Origin: Bacteroidota bacterium
GTDB taxonomy: Bacteria > Bacteroidota > Bacteroidia > Bacteroidales > JAAYUG01
Length of the DNA: 64,000 nucleotides
Reading direction: 5' to 3'
Assembly: GCA_029571215.1 (NCBI GenBank)
Contig: JAKPTE010000016.1
Span: forward strand, 157,500 to 221,499
Position 1 is the first letter of the stretch. Every line of letters starts with the position of its first letter. A program made the translations under genes and the position numbers. This document shows, one piece after another, positions 24,472 to 33,138 of the stretch. The notes under the pieces were generated by a model that was not told where the DNA came from, did no database searches, and worked only from the letters and a program-made list of their open reading frames with translations.

Positions 24472-25818
24472 TCACCTGACAGAAGGATACCGCACAATAA
24501 CTTTATTTTTCCATTTACCGGTTTTGTAATACCAGAAGGCAATAAGCGTTCCGAAAAGCCATCCGGCAGGAATAGACCACCAGATTCCCTTTTCACCCAT
24601 CCAGCCGGAAAGAAGGTAAGCCATTGGTATTCTGATAATCCACAGTGAAAAAATAGAGATAAACATAGGTATCAATGTATCACCAGCTCCTCTCATTACT
24701 CCTGTATAAAGGAACATAAGAGTAAACACCAGGTAAAAGGAACTGACAATTACAAGATACTCCCATCCTATACGAATAACATCCGGATCTTTGGTAAACC
24801 ATCCCATCATATAATGGCCGGTAAATATCACCAGCAATGTAACAATAACGGCTATTATGCCTGCAATAACAACGGTTTTCCTGAGCCCTCTGGCAACCCG
24901 TTCGGGTTTGTTGGCTCCCAGATTCTGACCAGTAAAAGTGGAGAGGGCCATGGAGAAATTCATGGCAGGAAGCAAAGCAAAGGAATCAATACGACCTGCA
25001 ACGGAATATGCCGCACTCACATTGGTACCATAGCTATTTACAATACCGTAAAGAAACAACATGCCCATGGAAACAAAGGTTTGCTGTATTCCACTGGGAA
25101 GGCCTATTCGCAAACTTTTCAGAAAAATGTCACGGTCAAAACGCATGTTTTTCAATGAGAATTGCAACAGGCATTCTTTTTTGTTCAAATACCATATGGC
25201 AATAAAAAAGGCAGAACTCTGCGAAAGGATGGTTGCCCAGGCAGCACCGGCTATACCCCAATGAAAAACAGCCACAAACAGGAACACAAGGCATAGATTC
25301 ATCAGAGTGGCATATATAAGAAAATACAGCGGAGTTTTGGAATCCCCGATTCCCCTCAATGCAGAGGATGTTCCGTTGTATCCGAAAAAAAACACCAGTC
25401 CGAGAAGGTATGTGTTCATAAAGGTCGTGGCCATGGGGACAACTTCTTCGGGCAGGCGGGTTACCCGGAATATCCATTTTGATAGCAGCAAACCAATGAC
25501 CGTAAGTAGCACAGAGGCGAAGAACAGAAAAATATACATGGTATCAACTGCCAGTTTCACCTTATCATATTGCTTTGCTCCGAAAAACTGGGCTATCACT
25601 ATGGTTGTTCCCATGGTAATTCCAACAACCAGAGAAATCAGTGCAAAAATGATCGGATAAGAAGCACCCACTGCTGCCAGTGCAGCTTTTCCCAGGTAGT
25701 TACCAACAACTATGCTGTCAACGATACTGTAAAGCTGCTGGAATACATTTCCAAGCAGCATGGGCATTGTAAAATACAGAATTAGCTTGCCTTCTTCTCC
25801 CTCAGTAAGACTTTTCAT
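24472..25818 (-). CDS. MATE-family multidrug/Na+ efflux transporter
   Basis: A 448-residue membrane protein with about twelve helices and the MATE layout. It begins EGKLILYFTMPMLLGNVFQQLYS-type residues and has VDSIVVGNYLGKAALAAVG near residue 32 and the matching second-half motif FTGQNLGANKPERVARG near 285. It exports cationic compounds by Na+ or H+ antiport; the substrate is unknown. It lies 35 bp before yicC and may share a transcript with it. Confidence 0.93.
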   Translation of the reverse strand: MKSLTEGEEGKLILYFTMPMLLGNVFQQLYSIVDSIVVGNYLGKAALAAVGASYPIIFALISLVVGITMGTTIVIAQFFGAKQYDKVKLAVDTMYIFLFFASVLLTVIGLLLSKWIFRVTRLPEEVVPMATTFMNTYLLGLVFFFGYNGTSSALRGIGDSKTPLYFLIYATLMNLCLVFLFVAVFHWGIAGAAWATILSQSSAFFIAIWYLNKKECLLQFSLKNMRFDRDIFLKSLRIGLPSGIQQTFVSMGMLFLYGIVNSYGTNVSAAYSVAGRIDSFALLPAMNFSMALSTFTGQNLGANKPERVARGLRKTVVIAGIIAVIVTLLVIFTGHYMMGWFTKDPDVIRIGWEYLVIVSSFYLVFTLMFLYTGVMRGAGDTLIPMFISIFSLWIIRIPMAYLLSGWMGEKGIWWSIPAGWLFGTLIAFWYYKTGKWKNKVIVRYPSVR

Positions 25819-25921
25819 TGCCTGTTAAACAACAAGGCACAAAGGTGATACAATTTTGTATCCAGTGCAATATGTATCGGAGTTATTTTAATTCCGAAAA
25901 AAACGGACCGGAACATAATTA

Positions 25922-27307
25922 TTACCCGACCGGTTTCAGATGAACGGTAAAATGACGGAGAATTGGTTGCTCCTTCACAATAGAATAACCGGTACGAATG
26001 AAATTTCGCCGTTCAAAAATCCGGGCCAGAGCTACGGCAGTATACAGCATATGGTTATCGGTATAAACCCTTCGCGGTATCGCCAATCTTACATATTCAA
26101 CCCGGGGATAGCGGTTTTCCCTTGTTACGGGATCTCTGTCAGCCATCAGGGTACCAATTTCTGCTGAACGGATACCGCCTTCCCGGTAAAGTTCCACAGC
26201 AAGTGTCTGTGCAACATACTGTTCACGTGGTACCAGGGGTAAAAAGGCCAAAGCATCAACAAACACAGCATGCCCGCCAAAGGGTTTCAAAACCGGCACT
26301 CCAAATTCATCCAGCTTCTTTCCTAAAAATTCCACCTGTCTGATCCTTGATTCAAGGTACTGTTCATCAACCACTTCCTCCAGTCCTTCTGCCAGAGCTT
26401 CCATATCCCTGCCGGCCATGCCTCCGTAAGTCAGAAAACCTTCAAACATGATGTTGTAAACCGAAGCCTTATCAAACACCTCTTTGCTGCGCATACCAAT
26501 AAGTCCTCCGATGTTGACCAGTCCATCCTTTTTACAACTCATAGTAAACATGTCGGCATAGGAAAGCATTTCGGCCACAATCTCCCGCACAGAACGGTTT
26601 CTGAACCCCTCTTCCCTTTCTCTTATAAACCAGGCATTTTCAGCAAATCGTGCGGCATCAACCAATAGAGGAATTCCGTATTGACCGGCAAGCTTCTTTA
26701 CCAGCCGGATATTTTCAATTGAAACAGGCTGTCCTCCTACCGTGTTGCAGGTAAGGGTAAGGATGATAAAGGGTATCTTTTCTTTGCCATACCTCAGAAT
26801 AACATTTTCAAGCCGGCCAATATCAATATTACCCTTGAAGGGGTGACTGACAGATGTATCATAAGCTTCATCGATTGTGCAATCAATGGCAACTGCCTTT
26901 CGGAATTCAATGTGCCCCTTTGTAGTATCAAAGTGCGCATTTCCCGGAATGATATCCCCTTCCTTGACCAGTGCAGAAAATAGGACATTTTCTGCTGCCC
27001 GTCCTTGATGGACCGGAAGAAAAAAAGGGAATCCCAGAATTTCTTCTACAACCTTCTTCAATTTGTAGTACGATGAAGCACCAGCATAACTTTCATCTCC
27101 ATTCATGATAGCTGCCCACTGCTGTGCGCTCATGGCGCCGGTACCAGAATCGGTCAGCAAATCAATAAATACCTGATTGCTACGGAGGTTAAACAAATTG
27201 TAATGAGCTTCCTTAATCCATTGCTCACGCTGTTCACGGGTACTTCTGTATACCGGCTCAACAGTTTTTATTTTATATGATTCTGCAAAAGGAAAATCCA
27301 TAAGCAT
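25922..27307 (-). CDS. tnaA: Tryptophanase (tryptophan indole-lyase)
   Basis: A PLP enzyme of 461 residues in the beta-eliminating lyase family, splitting tryptophan into indole, pyruvate and ammonia. Family motifs are FIDLLTDSGTGAMS near residue 46, THQGR-equivalent VHQGRAAENVLF near 98, DAARFAENAWFI near 212, the PLP-lysine region MSCKKDGLVNIGG near 255, and FGGHAVFVDA near 340. Tyrosine phenol-lyase carries an Arg in the segment RSMERG; here it reads RSAEIG as in tryptophanase, which decides the call. There is no tnaB permease next to it. A leader of about 125 nt contains a hairpin. Confidence 0.87.
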   Translation of the reverse strand: MLMDFPFAESYKIKTVEPVYRSTREQREQWIKEAHYNLFNLRSNQVFIDLLTDSGTGAMSAQQWAAIMNGDESYAGASSYYKLKKVVEEILGFPFFLPVHQGRAAENVLFSALVKEGDIIPGNAHFDTTKGHIEFRKAVAIDCTIDEAYDTSVSHPFKGNIDIGRLENVILRYGKEKIPFIILTLTCNTVGGQPVSIENIRLVKKLAGQYGIPLLVDAARFAENAWFIREREEGFRNRSVREIVAEMLSYADMFTMSCKKDGLVNIGGLIGMRSKEVFDKASVYNIMFEGFLTYGGMAGRDMEALAEGLEEVVDEQYLESRIRQVEFLGKKLDEFGVPVLKPFGGHAVFVDALAFLPLVPREQYVAQTLAVELYREGGIRSAEIGTLMADRDPVTRENRYPRVEYVRLAIPRRVYTDNHMLYTAVALARIFERRNFIRTGYSIVKEQPILRHFTVHLKPVG

Positions 27308-27349
27308 GCGGGTTTAACAATCGTCTGAATTGGGAAAATCTTGACAGCT

Positions 27350-27369
27350 GCAATACTAAAAAGTATCGC
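27350..27369 (-). promoter_or_regulatory. Hairpin in the tnaA leader
   Basis: GCGATACT-TTTT-AGTATTGC on the minus strand forms an 8-bp stem that needs a G-U pair, so it pairs fully only as minus-strand RNA. It is not followed by a U-run. No ATG precedes it in the leader, so there is no TnaC-type peptide. Confidence 0.4.
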
Positions 27370-27437
27370 GTTCTTTAATGTTCCGGAAAAGTTGTTTGCG
27401 CGACACGTCTGATGTGTGTTTTTCTATATGGAATAAG

Positions 27438-27445
27438 CAAAGATA
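27438..27445 (-). promoter_or_regulatory. -7 box of tnaA promoter
   Basis: TATCTTTG on the minus strand fits TAnnTTTG and would give a leader of about 125 nt before tnaA. The -33 position is not a clean TTTG. Confidence 0.45.
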
Positions 27446-27577
27446 ACAACCCCGGTGAAAGATTAACATGTTATCGGGCAGAAACCCAGGTTTTCGGATT
27501 CTTTCAACCCGGAAAATGCATAAGATGTGTAACGCACCAATGCATTGTAAGTAGCTTATCAGGAGAATTTATCCGGG

Positions 27578-28372
27578 TTAAAACAACTTAGCAAGGACTT
27601 CACCCAGCCGGGAAAAAACACCCAGCAACTGACCTGCCGACAGCAAAATGGCAGCCACAAGAAACCAACCTATAAAGCGTGCCCCTTTTCTTACAGCAAC
27701 ATGGGAAGCGATCCATGCTCCGGCAATACTACCCACAGCCAGCAGGAGACCTGGAAGAACTCTCACCTGGTGATTGGCAAAAAAGATGACAAGGGCTGAT
27801 ATTGTAAGGCACAACACCGTAAAGTTCTTATACGCATTTCCTGAAACCAGGTCTGTTTTTATGCCCAAAACGAGGGTGCCGAGCAGAAAAAAACCCACTC
27901 CTGCCTGAATAAAACCTCCATAAATCCCGACAAAAAACAGAGCTATTCCCTGCCAGAAACCCATCCGGAAAAGGTTTTCCTGTTGCCGGCCAAACCATTT
28001 TTCCGGTTTAATGAGGATCAACACCACCATAACCAGAAGAAGTATTCCAATGGCTTTGCGCATGAGATCTTCATTCAGGTCAACTGCAATCATGGCTCCC
28101 AGAAGGGAACCAACCACAGCAGGTGCTGCAATTATCAATCCTCTTCGAAACTGAAAATATCCATGTTTTCTGAAACTCAGGGTACTGGTAATCGTCTGAA
28201 AAAGAATTCCAAGCCGGTTTGTTCCATTGGCCACATTAGCCGGCATACCCAGAAATATCAGGAGAGGGAGTGTAATCAGGGAACCACTTCCGGCAATTGT
28301 ATTAATAAAACCTGCAGCAAAACCAGCCAGTATTACGGCTATTGCAGTATACCAGTACATAGCAGGAGCCAC
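27578..28372 (-). CDS. TauE/SafE-family membrane transporter
   Basis: A 264-residue membrane protein with about eight helices. It begins with the family's glycine-rich first helix, GFAAGFINTIAGSGSLITLP, and has the second-half counterpart GIYGGFIQAGVGFFLLGTLV near residue 150. Members move sulfite, sulfonates or other organosulfur anions. It directly follows glyA with no spacer and is probably co-transcribed; the biochemical link is unclear. Confidence 0.9.
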   Translation of the reverse strand: MAPAMYWYTAIAVILAGFAAGFINTIAGSGSLITLPLLIFLGMPANVANGTNRLGILFQTITSTLSFRKHGYFQFRRGLIIAAPAVVGSLLGAMIAVDLNEDLMRKAIGILLLVMVVLILIKPEKWFGRQQENLFRMGFWQGIALFFVGIYGGFIQAGVGFFLLGTLVLGIKTDLVSGNAYKNFTVLCLTISALVIFFANHQVRVLPGLLLAVGSIAGAWIASHVAVRKGARFIGWFLVAAILLSAGQLLGVFSRLGEVLAKLF

Positions 28373-29653
28373 TTACCAGGCAAATAATGGAAATTCTTTC
28401 ATCATGGAATTTACTCTGGTTCGTATGCGTTCTATGACCTTATCATCTTCGTGATGGGACAGGATTTCATCAATCATCTCCACAATGGCAGGCATTGCAT
28501 CTTCTTTCAGTCCGCGGGTTGTAATGGCAGGTGTGCCTACCCTAACACCGGAAGTCTGAAAGGGACTGCGGCTGTCGAACGGGACCATATTTTTGTTTAA
28601 GGTAATATCAGCTTTTACCAGGGCATTTTCAGCCGATTTTCCTGTCAGATCAGGGAATTTGGAGCGCAGGTCAATGAGCATCGAATGGTTGTCTGTGCCT
28701 CCGGAAATTACTTTATATCCTTTGTCCATAAAGGCCTTGGCCATGGTTCTGGCATTGGTGGCAACCTGTCTTACATAGGCTTCATAGGAATCAGAAAGGG
28801 CTTCATTGAAAGAAACTGCCTTCGCAGCGATAACATGCTCCAGAGGTCCTCCCTGAATGCCAGGGAATACAGCCGAATCAAGCATCTGCGTAATGGTTTT
28901 CAATTCACCCTTAGGGGTTTTGATTCCCCACGGGTTGGGAAAATCCTCCCCGACGAGGATCATTCCTCCGCGCGGTCCCCGTAAAGTTTTATGGGTAGTT
29001 GTTGTCACAATATGGCAATGTGGAAAAGGATTCCTGAGCAGTCCTTTTGCAATCAGGCCAGCAGGATGAGCAATGTCTGCCATCAGCAGGGCTCCAACCC
29101 TGTCGGCTATAGAACGCATGCGTGCGTAATCCCAATCGCGCGAATAAGCAGAGGCTCCTGCCACAATCAGACGTGGTTTTTCGCGCAGGGCAATTTCTTC
29201 CATCCTGTCATAATCCACCATACCCGTATCAGGATTAAGCGTATAGGAAACAGCGCGATATAGTATGCCGGAATAATTGACAGGCGAACCATGGGTCAGA
29301 TGTCCTCCATGCGATAAATCAAGCCCCATAAGCGTGTCGCCGGGTTTCAGCACACACATCATGACAGCAGCATTGGCCTGCGCACCTGAATGGGGTTGAA
29401 CATTGGCCCACGCTGCTCCGAACAATTTCTTCGCCCTATTAATGGCCAGCTGTTCGACTTCGTCTACCACCTGGCATCCTCCATAATAACGACGCCCGGG
29501 ATACCCTTCGGCATATTTATTGGTCAGTACCGACCCCATTGCTTTCAGAACCTGCTCGCTCACAAAATTTTCCGAAGCAATAAGTTCAATACCATGTATC
29601 TGACGTTCCTGTTCCTTCCGGATAAGATCAAAAATCTGATTGTCCTGTTCCAT
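28373..29653 (-). CDS. glyA: Serine hydroxymethyltransferase
   Basis: Interconverts serine and glycine with tetrahydrofolate, the main source of one-carbon units. The 426-residue PLP enzyme has [20 protein letters not shown] near residue 20, [14 protein letters not shown] near 48, [13 protein letters not shown] near 190 and the PLP-lysine motif [14 protein letters not shown] near 216. A -7 box TATTTTTG lies at 29711-29704. The TauE/SafE gene starts on the base after its stop. Confidence 0.97.
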   Translation of the reverse strand: MEQDNQIFDLIRKEQERQIHGIELIASENFVSEQVLKAMGSVLTNKYAEGYPGRRYYGGCQVVDEVEQLAINRAKKLFGAAWANVQPHSGAQANAAVMMCVLKPGDTLMGLDLSHGGHLTHGSPVNYSGILYRAVSYTLNPDTGMVDYDRMEEIALREKPRLIVAGASAYSRDWDYARMRSIADRVGALLMADIAHPAGLIAKGLLRNPFPHCHIVTTTTHKTLRGPRGGMILVGEDFPNPWGIKTPKGELKTITQMLDSAVFPGIQGGPLEHVIAAKAVSFNEALSDSYEAYVRQVATNARTMAKAFMDKGYKVISGGTDNHSMLIDLRSKFPDLTGKSAENALVKADITLNKNMVPFDSRSPFQTSGVRVGTPAITTRGLKEDAMPAIVEMIDEILSHHEDDKVIERIRTRVNSMMKEFPLFAW

Positions 29654-29703
29654 AGGATGATATTTAAAGTTTACCTTACAAAGTTCTCCATGATATTTTC
29701 GCT

Positions 29704-29711
29704 CAAAAATA
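29704..29711 (-). promoter_or_regulatory. -7 box of glyA promoter
   Basis: TATTTTTG on the minus strand fits TAnnTTTG. A weak TTTC -33 lies 18 bp upstream. It predicts a leader of about 45 nt. Confidence 0.45.
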
Positions 29712-29773
29712 GTGAAAAGTAATCTGCAGAAACCAGCATCTCCGAAAGCATATTTTTTCCTTTCTGGCTCTTT

Positions 29774-31582
29774 TTACTCTTCTGAGAATTCCTTCATCAC
29801 GTTCCGGTAGGCAGAAAAAACCCTTGCACGTGAAATAAAACCCATGTATTTCCCCTTATCAATAACCGGCAGATTCCAGGACCGTGATTCTTCAAACTTA
29901 CTCACTATACTTTCCATACGTTCATTCAGATAAACATATGCAGGTGGCACATGCATGATGTTTTCCACGGAAATCATTTCGTACATATCCTTGTCAAACA
30001 TAATGTGCCGGATATCGTCGAGCATAACTATTCCGAGGAGATAACCTTCCTCATCGGTGACCGGAAAAATATTTCTTTTCGAAGCGGCCACGACCTTAAC
30101 CAGGTCACCAAGGCGCATTTCCGGATGCACCGTAATAAAATCCGTTTCAATCAGATCGTTCAGATTCATCATGGTCAGCACGGCTTTGTCCTTGTGATGT
30201 GTAATAAGATCCCCTTCTTCAGCAAGCCGGCGATGATAAATTGAATGCGATTCAAATGACCGGATGGTCAGAAAGGAAATGGTTGAAGTAATAATAAGGG
30301 GAATAAACAACTGGTACCCGCCTGTAATTTCAGCAATCAAAAATATCGCGGTAAGAGGTGCATGCATAACACCCGACATCACCCCTGCCATGCCGGCCAG
30401 GGCAAAATTCCTTGAGGAAATTTCTCCAAAACCCAGATGATGCAATACGAATACAAGTAAATACCCAGCTATTCCACCCACGAACAGAGAAGGAGCAAAA
30501 AGCCCTCCTACCCCTCCGCTACCGTTTGTAAAAGCCATGGCATAAACCTTCAGCAACAGAATCAAAAGTAAGTAAGAAGCAAAAACCCAGAATTCATTTC
30601 GAAAAGGATAAAACAAACTATGTCCGGCAAGCTGAAGAGGATCACCACCCAGAACATGGCGCAGGCTGCTGTATCCTTCACCGAATAAAGGGGGAAACAA
30701 ATAAATTATGGTTCCAACAAGAATCCCTCCCGAAACCAACCTCAGCCATGGATTGCGTATCCTGTTGATTAAATTTTCAGCCCGAAATGCAGATTTTGAA
30801 AAATACAATGAAACAAAACCAGTAAAAACACCCAACAATAGGTAATAGGGAATATTTCTCAGGACGAAAGGGTCCGAGATCGTAAAAGAAAATTCGACCC
30901 CTTGTCCCAGAAGAAAATAGGCAACCGTTGCCGCTGTAACCGATGCAATGAGCAATGGGACGATAGAAGACAAGGTCAGGTCAAACATCAGAACTTCCAG
31001 AACAAATACCACTGCTGCAATAGGAGCCTTGAAAATTCCGGCTATTGCTCCGGCAGCACCGCACCCCAGAAGTAAAACGGTGGTGCGATAGTTGGTCTTC
31101 AGAAGCCGGCCCAGATTGGAACCAATGGCCGATCCGGTCATGACAATGGGCGCCTCCATCCCTACCGATCCCCCGAAACCAACCGTTATAGATCCCGCAA
31201 CCATGGAACTCCATGTATGATGGAGTGGCAGGTTAGCATCTCCGCGCGAAATGGCATGAAGTACCCTCGTTACACCATGGCTTATGGAATCTCTTACAAA
31301 ATAGCGAACAAAAACAAACGTCAAAAAAATCCCGACAAGCGGTAAGGTAAAATAGATCAACGATGCACTTGAAATTTGCAAATTTTCTGAAATAAGCCGG
31401 TGAAAAAGATACACCAGGTTTTTCATCAGAACCGCTGCCAAACCCGATAGGAGGCCGACAATAAAACTCAGCAGCAGAATAAAATTCCTATTGGTAACCA
31501 GATTTTCAGTACGCAATAATCGTCTTATCCGCGTCAGATTACTTCTCTTCTTACTTTCCTCTTCAGAAATTCCTTTATTCAT
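29774..31582 (-). CDS. ClC-family chloride channel/antiporter with CBS pair
   Basis: A 602-residue ClC protein. Membrane helices span about residues 30-435 and two CBS domains lie in the C-terminal part (about 455-595). The gating-glutamate region reads GGSVGMEAPIV and the late selectivity-filter region GGVGGLFAPSLFVGG. The first filter motif, GSGIP in E. coli ClcA, is SHGVTR here. It could be a Cl-/H+ exchanger or a channel for another anion. Promoter at 31635-31663. Confidence 0.92.
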   Translation of the reverse strand: MNKGISEEESKKRSNLTRIRRLLRTENLVTNRNFILLLSFIVGLLSGLAAVLMKNLVYLFHRLISENLQISSASLIYFTLPLVGIFLTFVFVRYFVRDSISHGVTRVLHAISRGDANLPLHHTWSSMVAGSITVGFGGSVGMEAPIVMTGSAIGSNLGRLLKTNYRTTVLLLGCGAAGAIAGIFKAPIAAVVFVLEVLMFDLTLSSIVPLLIASVTAATVAYFLLGQGVEFSFTISDPFVLRNIPYYLLLGVFTGFVSLYFSKSAFRAENLINRIRNPWLRLVSGGILVGTIIYLFPPLFGEGYSSLRHVLGGDPLQLAGHSLFYPFRNEFWVFASYLLLILLLKVYAMAFTNGSGGVGGLFAPSLFVGGIAGYLLVFVLHHLGFGEISSRNFALAGMAGVMSGVMHAPLTAIFLIAEITGGYQLFIPLIITSTISFLTIRSFESHSIYHRRLAEEGDLITHHKDKAVLTMMNLNDLIETDFITVHPEMRLGDLVKVVAASKRNIFPVTDEEGYLLGIVMLDDIRHIMFDKDMYEMISVENIMHVPPAYVYLNERMESIVSKFEESRSWNLPVIDKGKYMGFISRARVFSAYRNVMKEFSEE

Positions 31583-31634
31583 TGTATGCTGGTATCGCAG
31601 GATAAGAAAATTATATACGGTTATTTGTCGCCCA

Positions 31635-31663
31635 CAAAGATAGCAACTGAAACCAAAGACAAA
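31635..31663 (-). promoter_or_regulatory. Promoter of the ClC gene
   Basis: Minus-strand TTTG (31663-31660), a 17-bp spacer and TATCTTTG (31642-31635). The -7 is perfect; the spacer is two bases shorter than usual. Confidence 0.55.
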
Positions 31664-31702
31664 AAGAGCTCCTTGGAAATTGTAACGTTTTCATATTACT
31701 AG

Positions 31703-31733
31703 TTTGGATATTGTGTTATAAAACATATTTTTG
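31703..31733 (+). promoter_or_regulatory. Promoter of the aspartokinase gene
   Basis: TTTG (31703-31706), 19-bp spacer and TATTTTTG (31726-31733) match the consensus exactly. Because it covers the upstream TTG at 31711, it rules that start out and supports the ATG at 31756. Confidence 0.85.
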
Positions 31734-31755
31734 CAGATTCAAGGAAACAAGAACT

Positions 31756-33138
31756 ATGCTGACCGTTGAAAAAATAGGTGGAACCTCCATGTCAAAGTTC
31801 GGAGATGTTCTCAAGAATATCATTTTAAGAAACCGTCCGGCAGAGGATTTCTATAACAGGATATTTGTTGTTTCAGCCTATAACAATGTAACCAACTGGC
31901 TTCTGGAACACAAAAAGACTGGAGACCCTGGCATATACAGCATTTTTGTATCCGGAGGAGATTACCGCACGGCACTGAAAGACCTCTTGAAAAAGCTTCT
32001 TGATATCAATAAAGGCTTTTCGGATATAGGGCTGGACCTGTTAGTGGCTGAAGAATTCATAACCGGAAGAATCCGGCAGGCCGAAAATTACTTGCAAAGC
32101 CTTTCAGAAGTAATGGCTTCAGGATATGTGGTAAGGGAGAACATTCTTCATGCCGCGCGGGAAATACTTGCCTCGATTGGAGAAGCTCATTCAGCCTTTA
32201 ATTCGGTTAATATTCTTGAGCATCATGGAATCAATGCTTCTTTTATTGACCTGTGCGGATTCAATGACCCCGAACCACTCACTATTGATGAGCGCATACG
32301 GAAAATGTTTTCTGGAATTGATTTTTCAAAAACCCTTTGCATTGCAACCGGATATACAAAGGGAACCGAGGGAATCATGCGCGAATTTGACAGAGGCTAT
32401 TCCGAAATCACCTTCAGCAAAATAGCGGTTGTAGTTAAAGCCAGCGAAGCGATCATTCATAAGGAATACCATCTTTCGTCCGCTGATCCTGTCATTGTTG
32501 GTGTTGAAAACAGCCGGCCGGTAGGATTTACAAATTACAATGTTGCCGATCAGCTGGCAGATGTAGGAATGGAAGCCATTCACCCGAAAGCATCAAAACC
32601 ACTTGAGGTAGCCAATATTAACCTGCGCATCAAAAACACTTTTGAACCGGATCATCCGGGAACCCTGATATCAAAGAACTATAAAAATCCGGAACCTAAA
32701 GTTGAAATTATAACCGGCACTGACAAAGTTCTTGTAATAGAGATCCAGGAACCCCTTATGGTTGGACAGGTGGGGTTCGACCTGGGCATTATGCAGGTTT
32801 TTCAGAAGCACAAAGTCAGCTACATCCTTAAGGCAACCAATGCCAACAGTATTTCCATGGTGGTATGGGACAATCAACAGAGCGCCGGGCTAATAAATGA
32901 GTTACAATCCATTTATGATACCGTTGCTGTAAAACAGGCATCCATTGTGTGTGCCATAGGATCAAACATCACGGGCCCCGGAATCGTTGCCCGTGCTGCA
33001 AGTGCCATTGCACAGGAGAATATCAATATTGACTGTCTTTCCCTTTCTCTTTCCCAGGTCAACATACAGTTTGTGGTGGGCCGGGAAGATTTCAGAAAAA
33101 CCATCATTGCCCTGAATAAAGAACTCTGTCTGTCATAG
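31756..33138 (+). CDS. Aspartate kinase, ectoine-type (Ask_Ect-like)
   Basis: Phosphorylates aspartate, the entry to the lysine/threonine/methionine family. The 460-residue protein has an amino-acid-kinase domain followed by two C-terminal ACT domains (about 325-460; VIEIQEPLMVGQVGFDLGIM and SIVCAIGSNITGPGIVARA). The N-terminus reads MLTVEKIGGTSMSKFGDVL rather than the common KFGGTSV form. With YNRIFVVSAYNNVT and LLEHKKTGDPGIYS it resembles the specialised aspartokinase found in ectoine clusters. No ectABC gene is in this window. The start was chosen from the promoter position. Its end overlaps the GH106 gene by 6 bp. Confidence 0.83.
   Translation: MLTVEKIGGTSMSKFGDVLKNIILRNRPAEDFYNRIFVVSAYNNVTNWLLEHKKTGDPGIYSIFVSGGDYRTALKDLLKKLLDINKGFSDIGLDLLVAEEFITGRIRQAENYLQSLSEVMASGYVVRENILHAAREILASIGEAHSAFNSVNILEHHGINASFIDLCGFNDPEPLTIDERIRKMFSGIDFSKTLCIATGYTKGTEGIMREFDRGYSEITFSKIAVVVKASEAIIHKEYHLSSADPVIVGVENSRPVGFTNYNVADQLADVGMEAIHPKASKPLEVANINLRIKNTFEPDHPGTLISKNYKNPEPKVEIITGTDKVLVIEIQEPLMVGQVGFDLGIMQVFQKHKVSYILKATNANSISMVVWDNQQSAGLINELQSIYDTVAVKQASIVCAIGSNITGPGIVARAASAIAQENINIDCLSLSLSQVNIQFVVGREDFRKTIIALNKELCLS

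Noticed and set aside
25922..27307. Tyrosine phenol-lyase as identity of the lyase
   Set aside because: The residue matching the phenol-binding Arg of tyrosine phenol-lyase is Ile here (RSAEIG), and nearby segments follow tryptophanase.
31711..31755. TTG start for the aspartokinase
   Set aside because: A perfect promoter covers this stretch, so it would not be in the mRNA.
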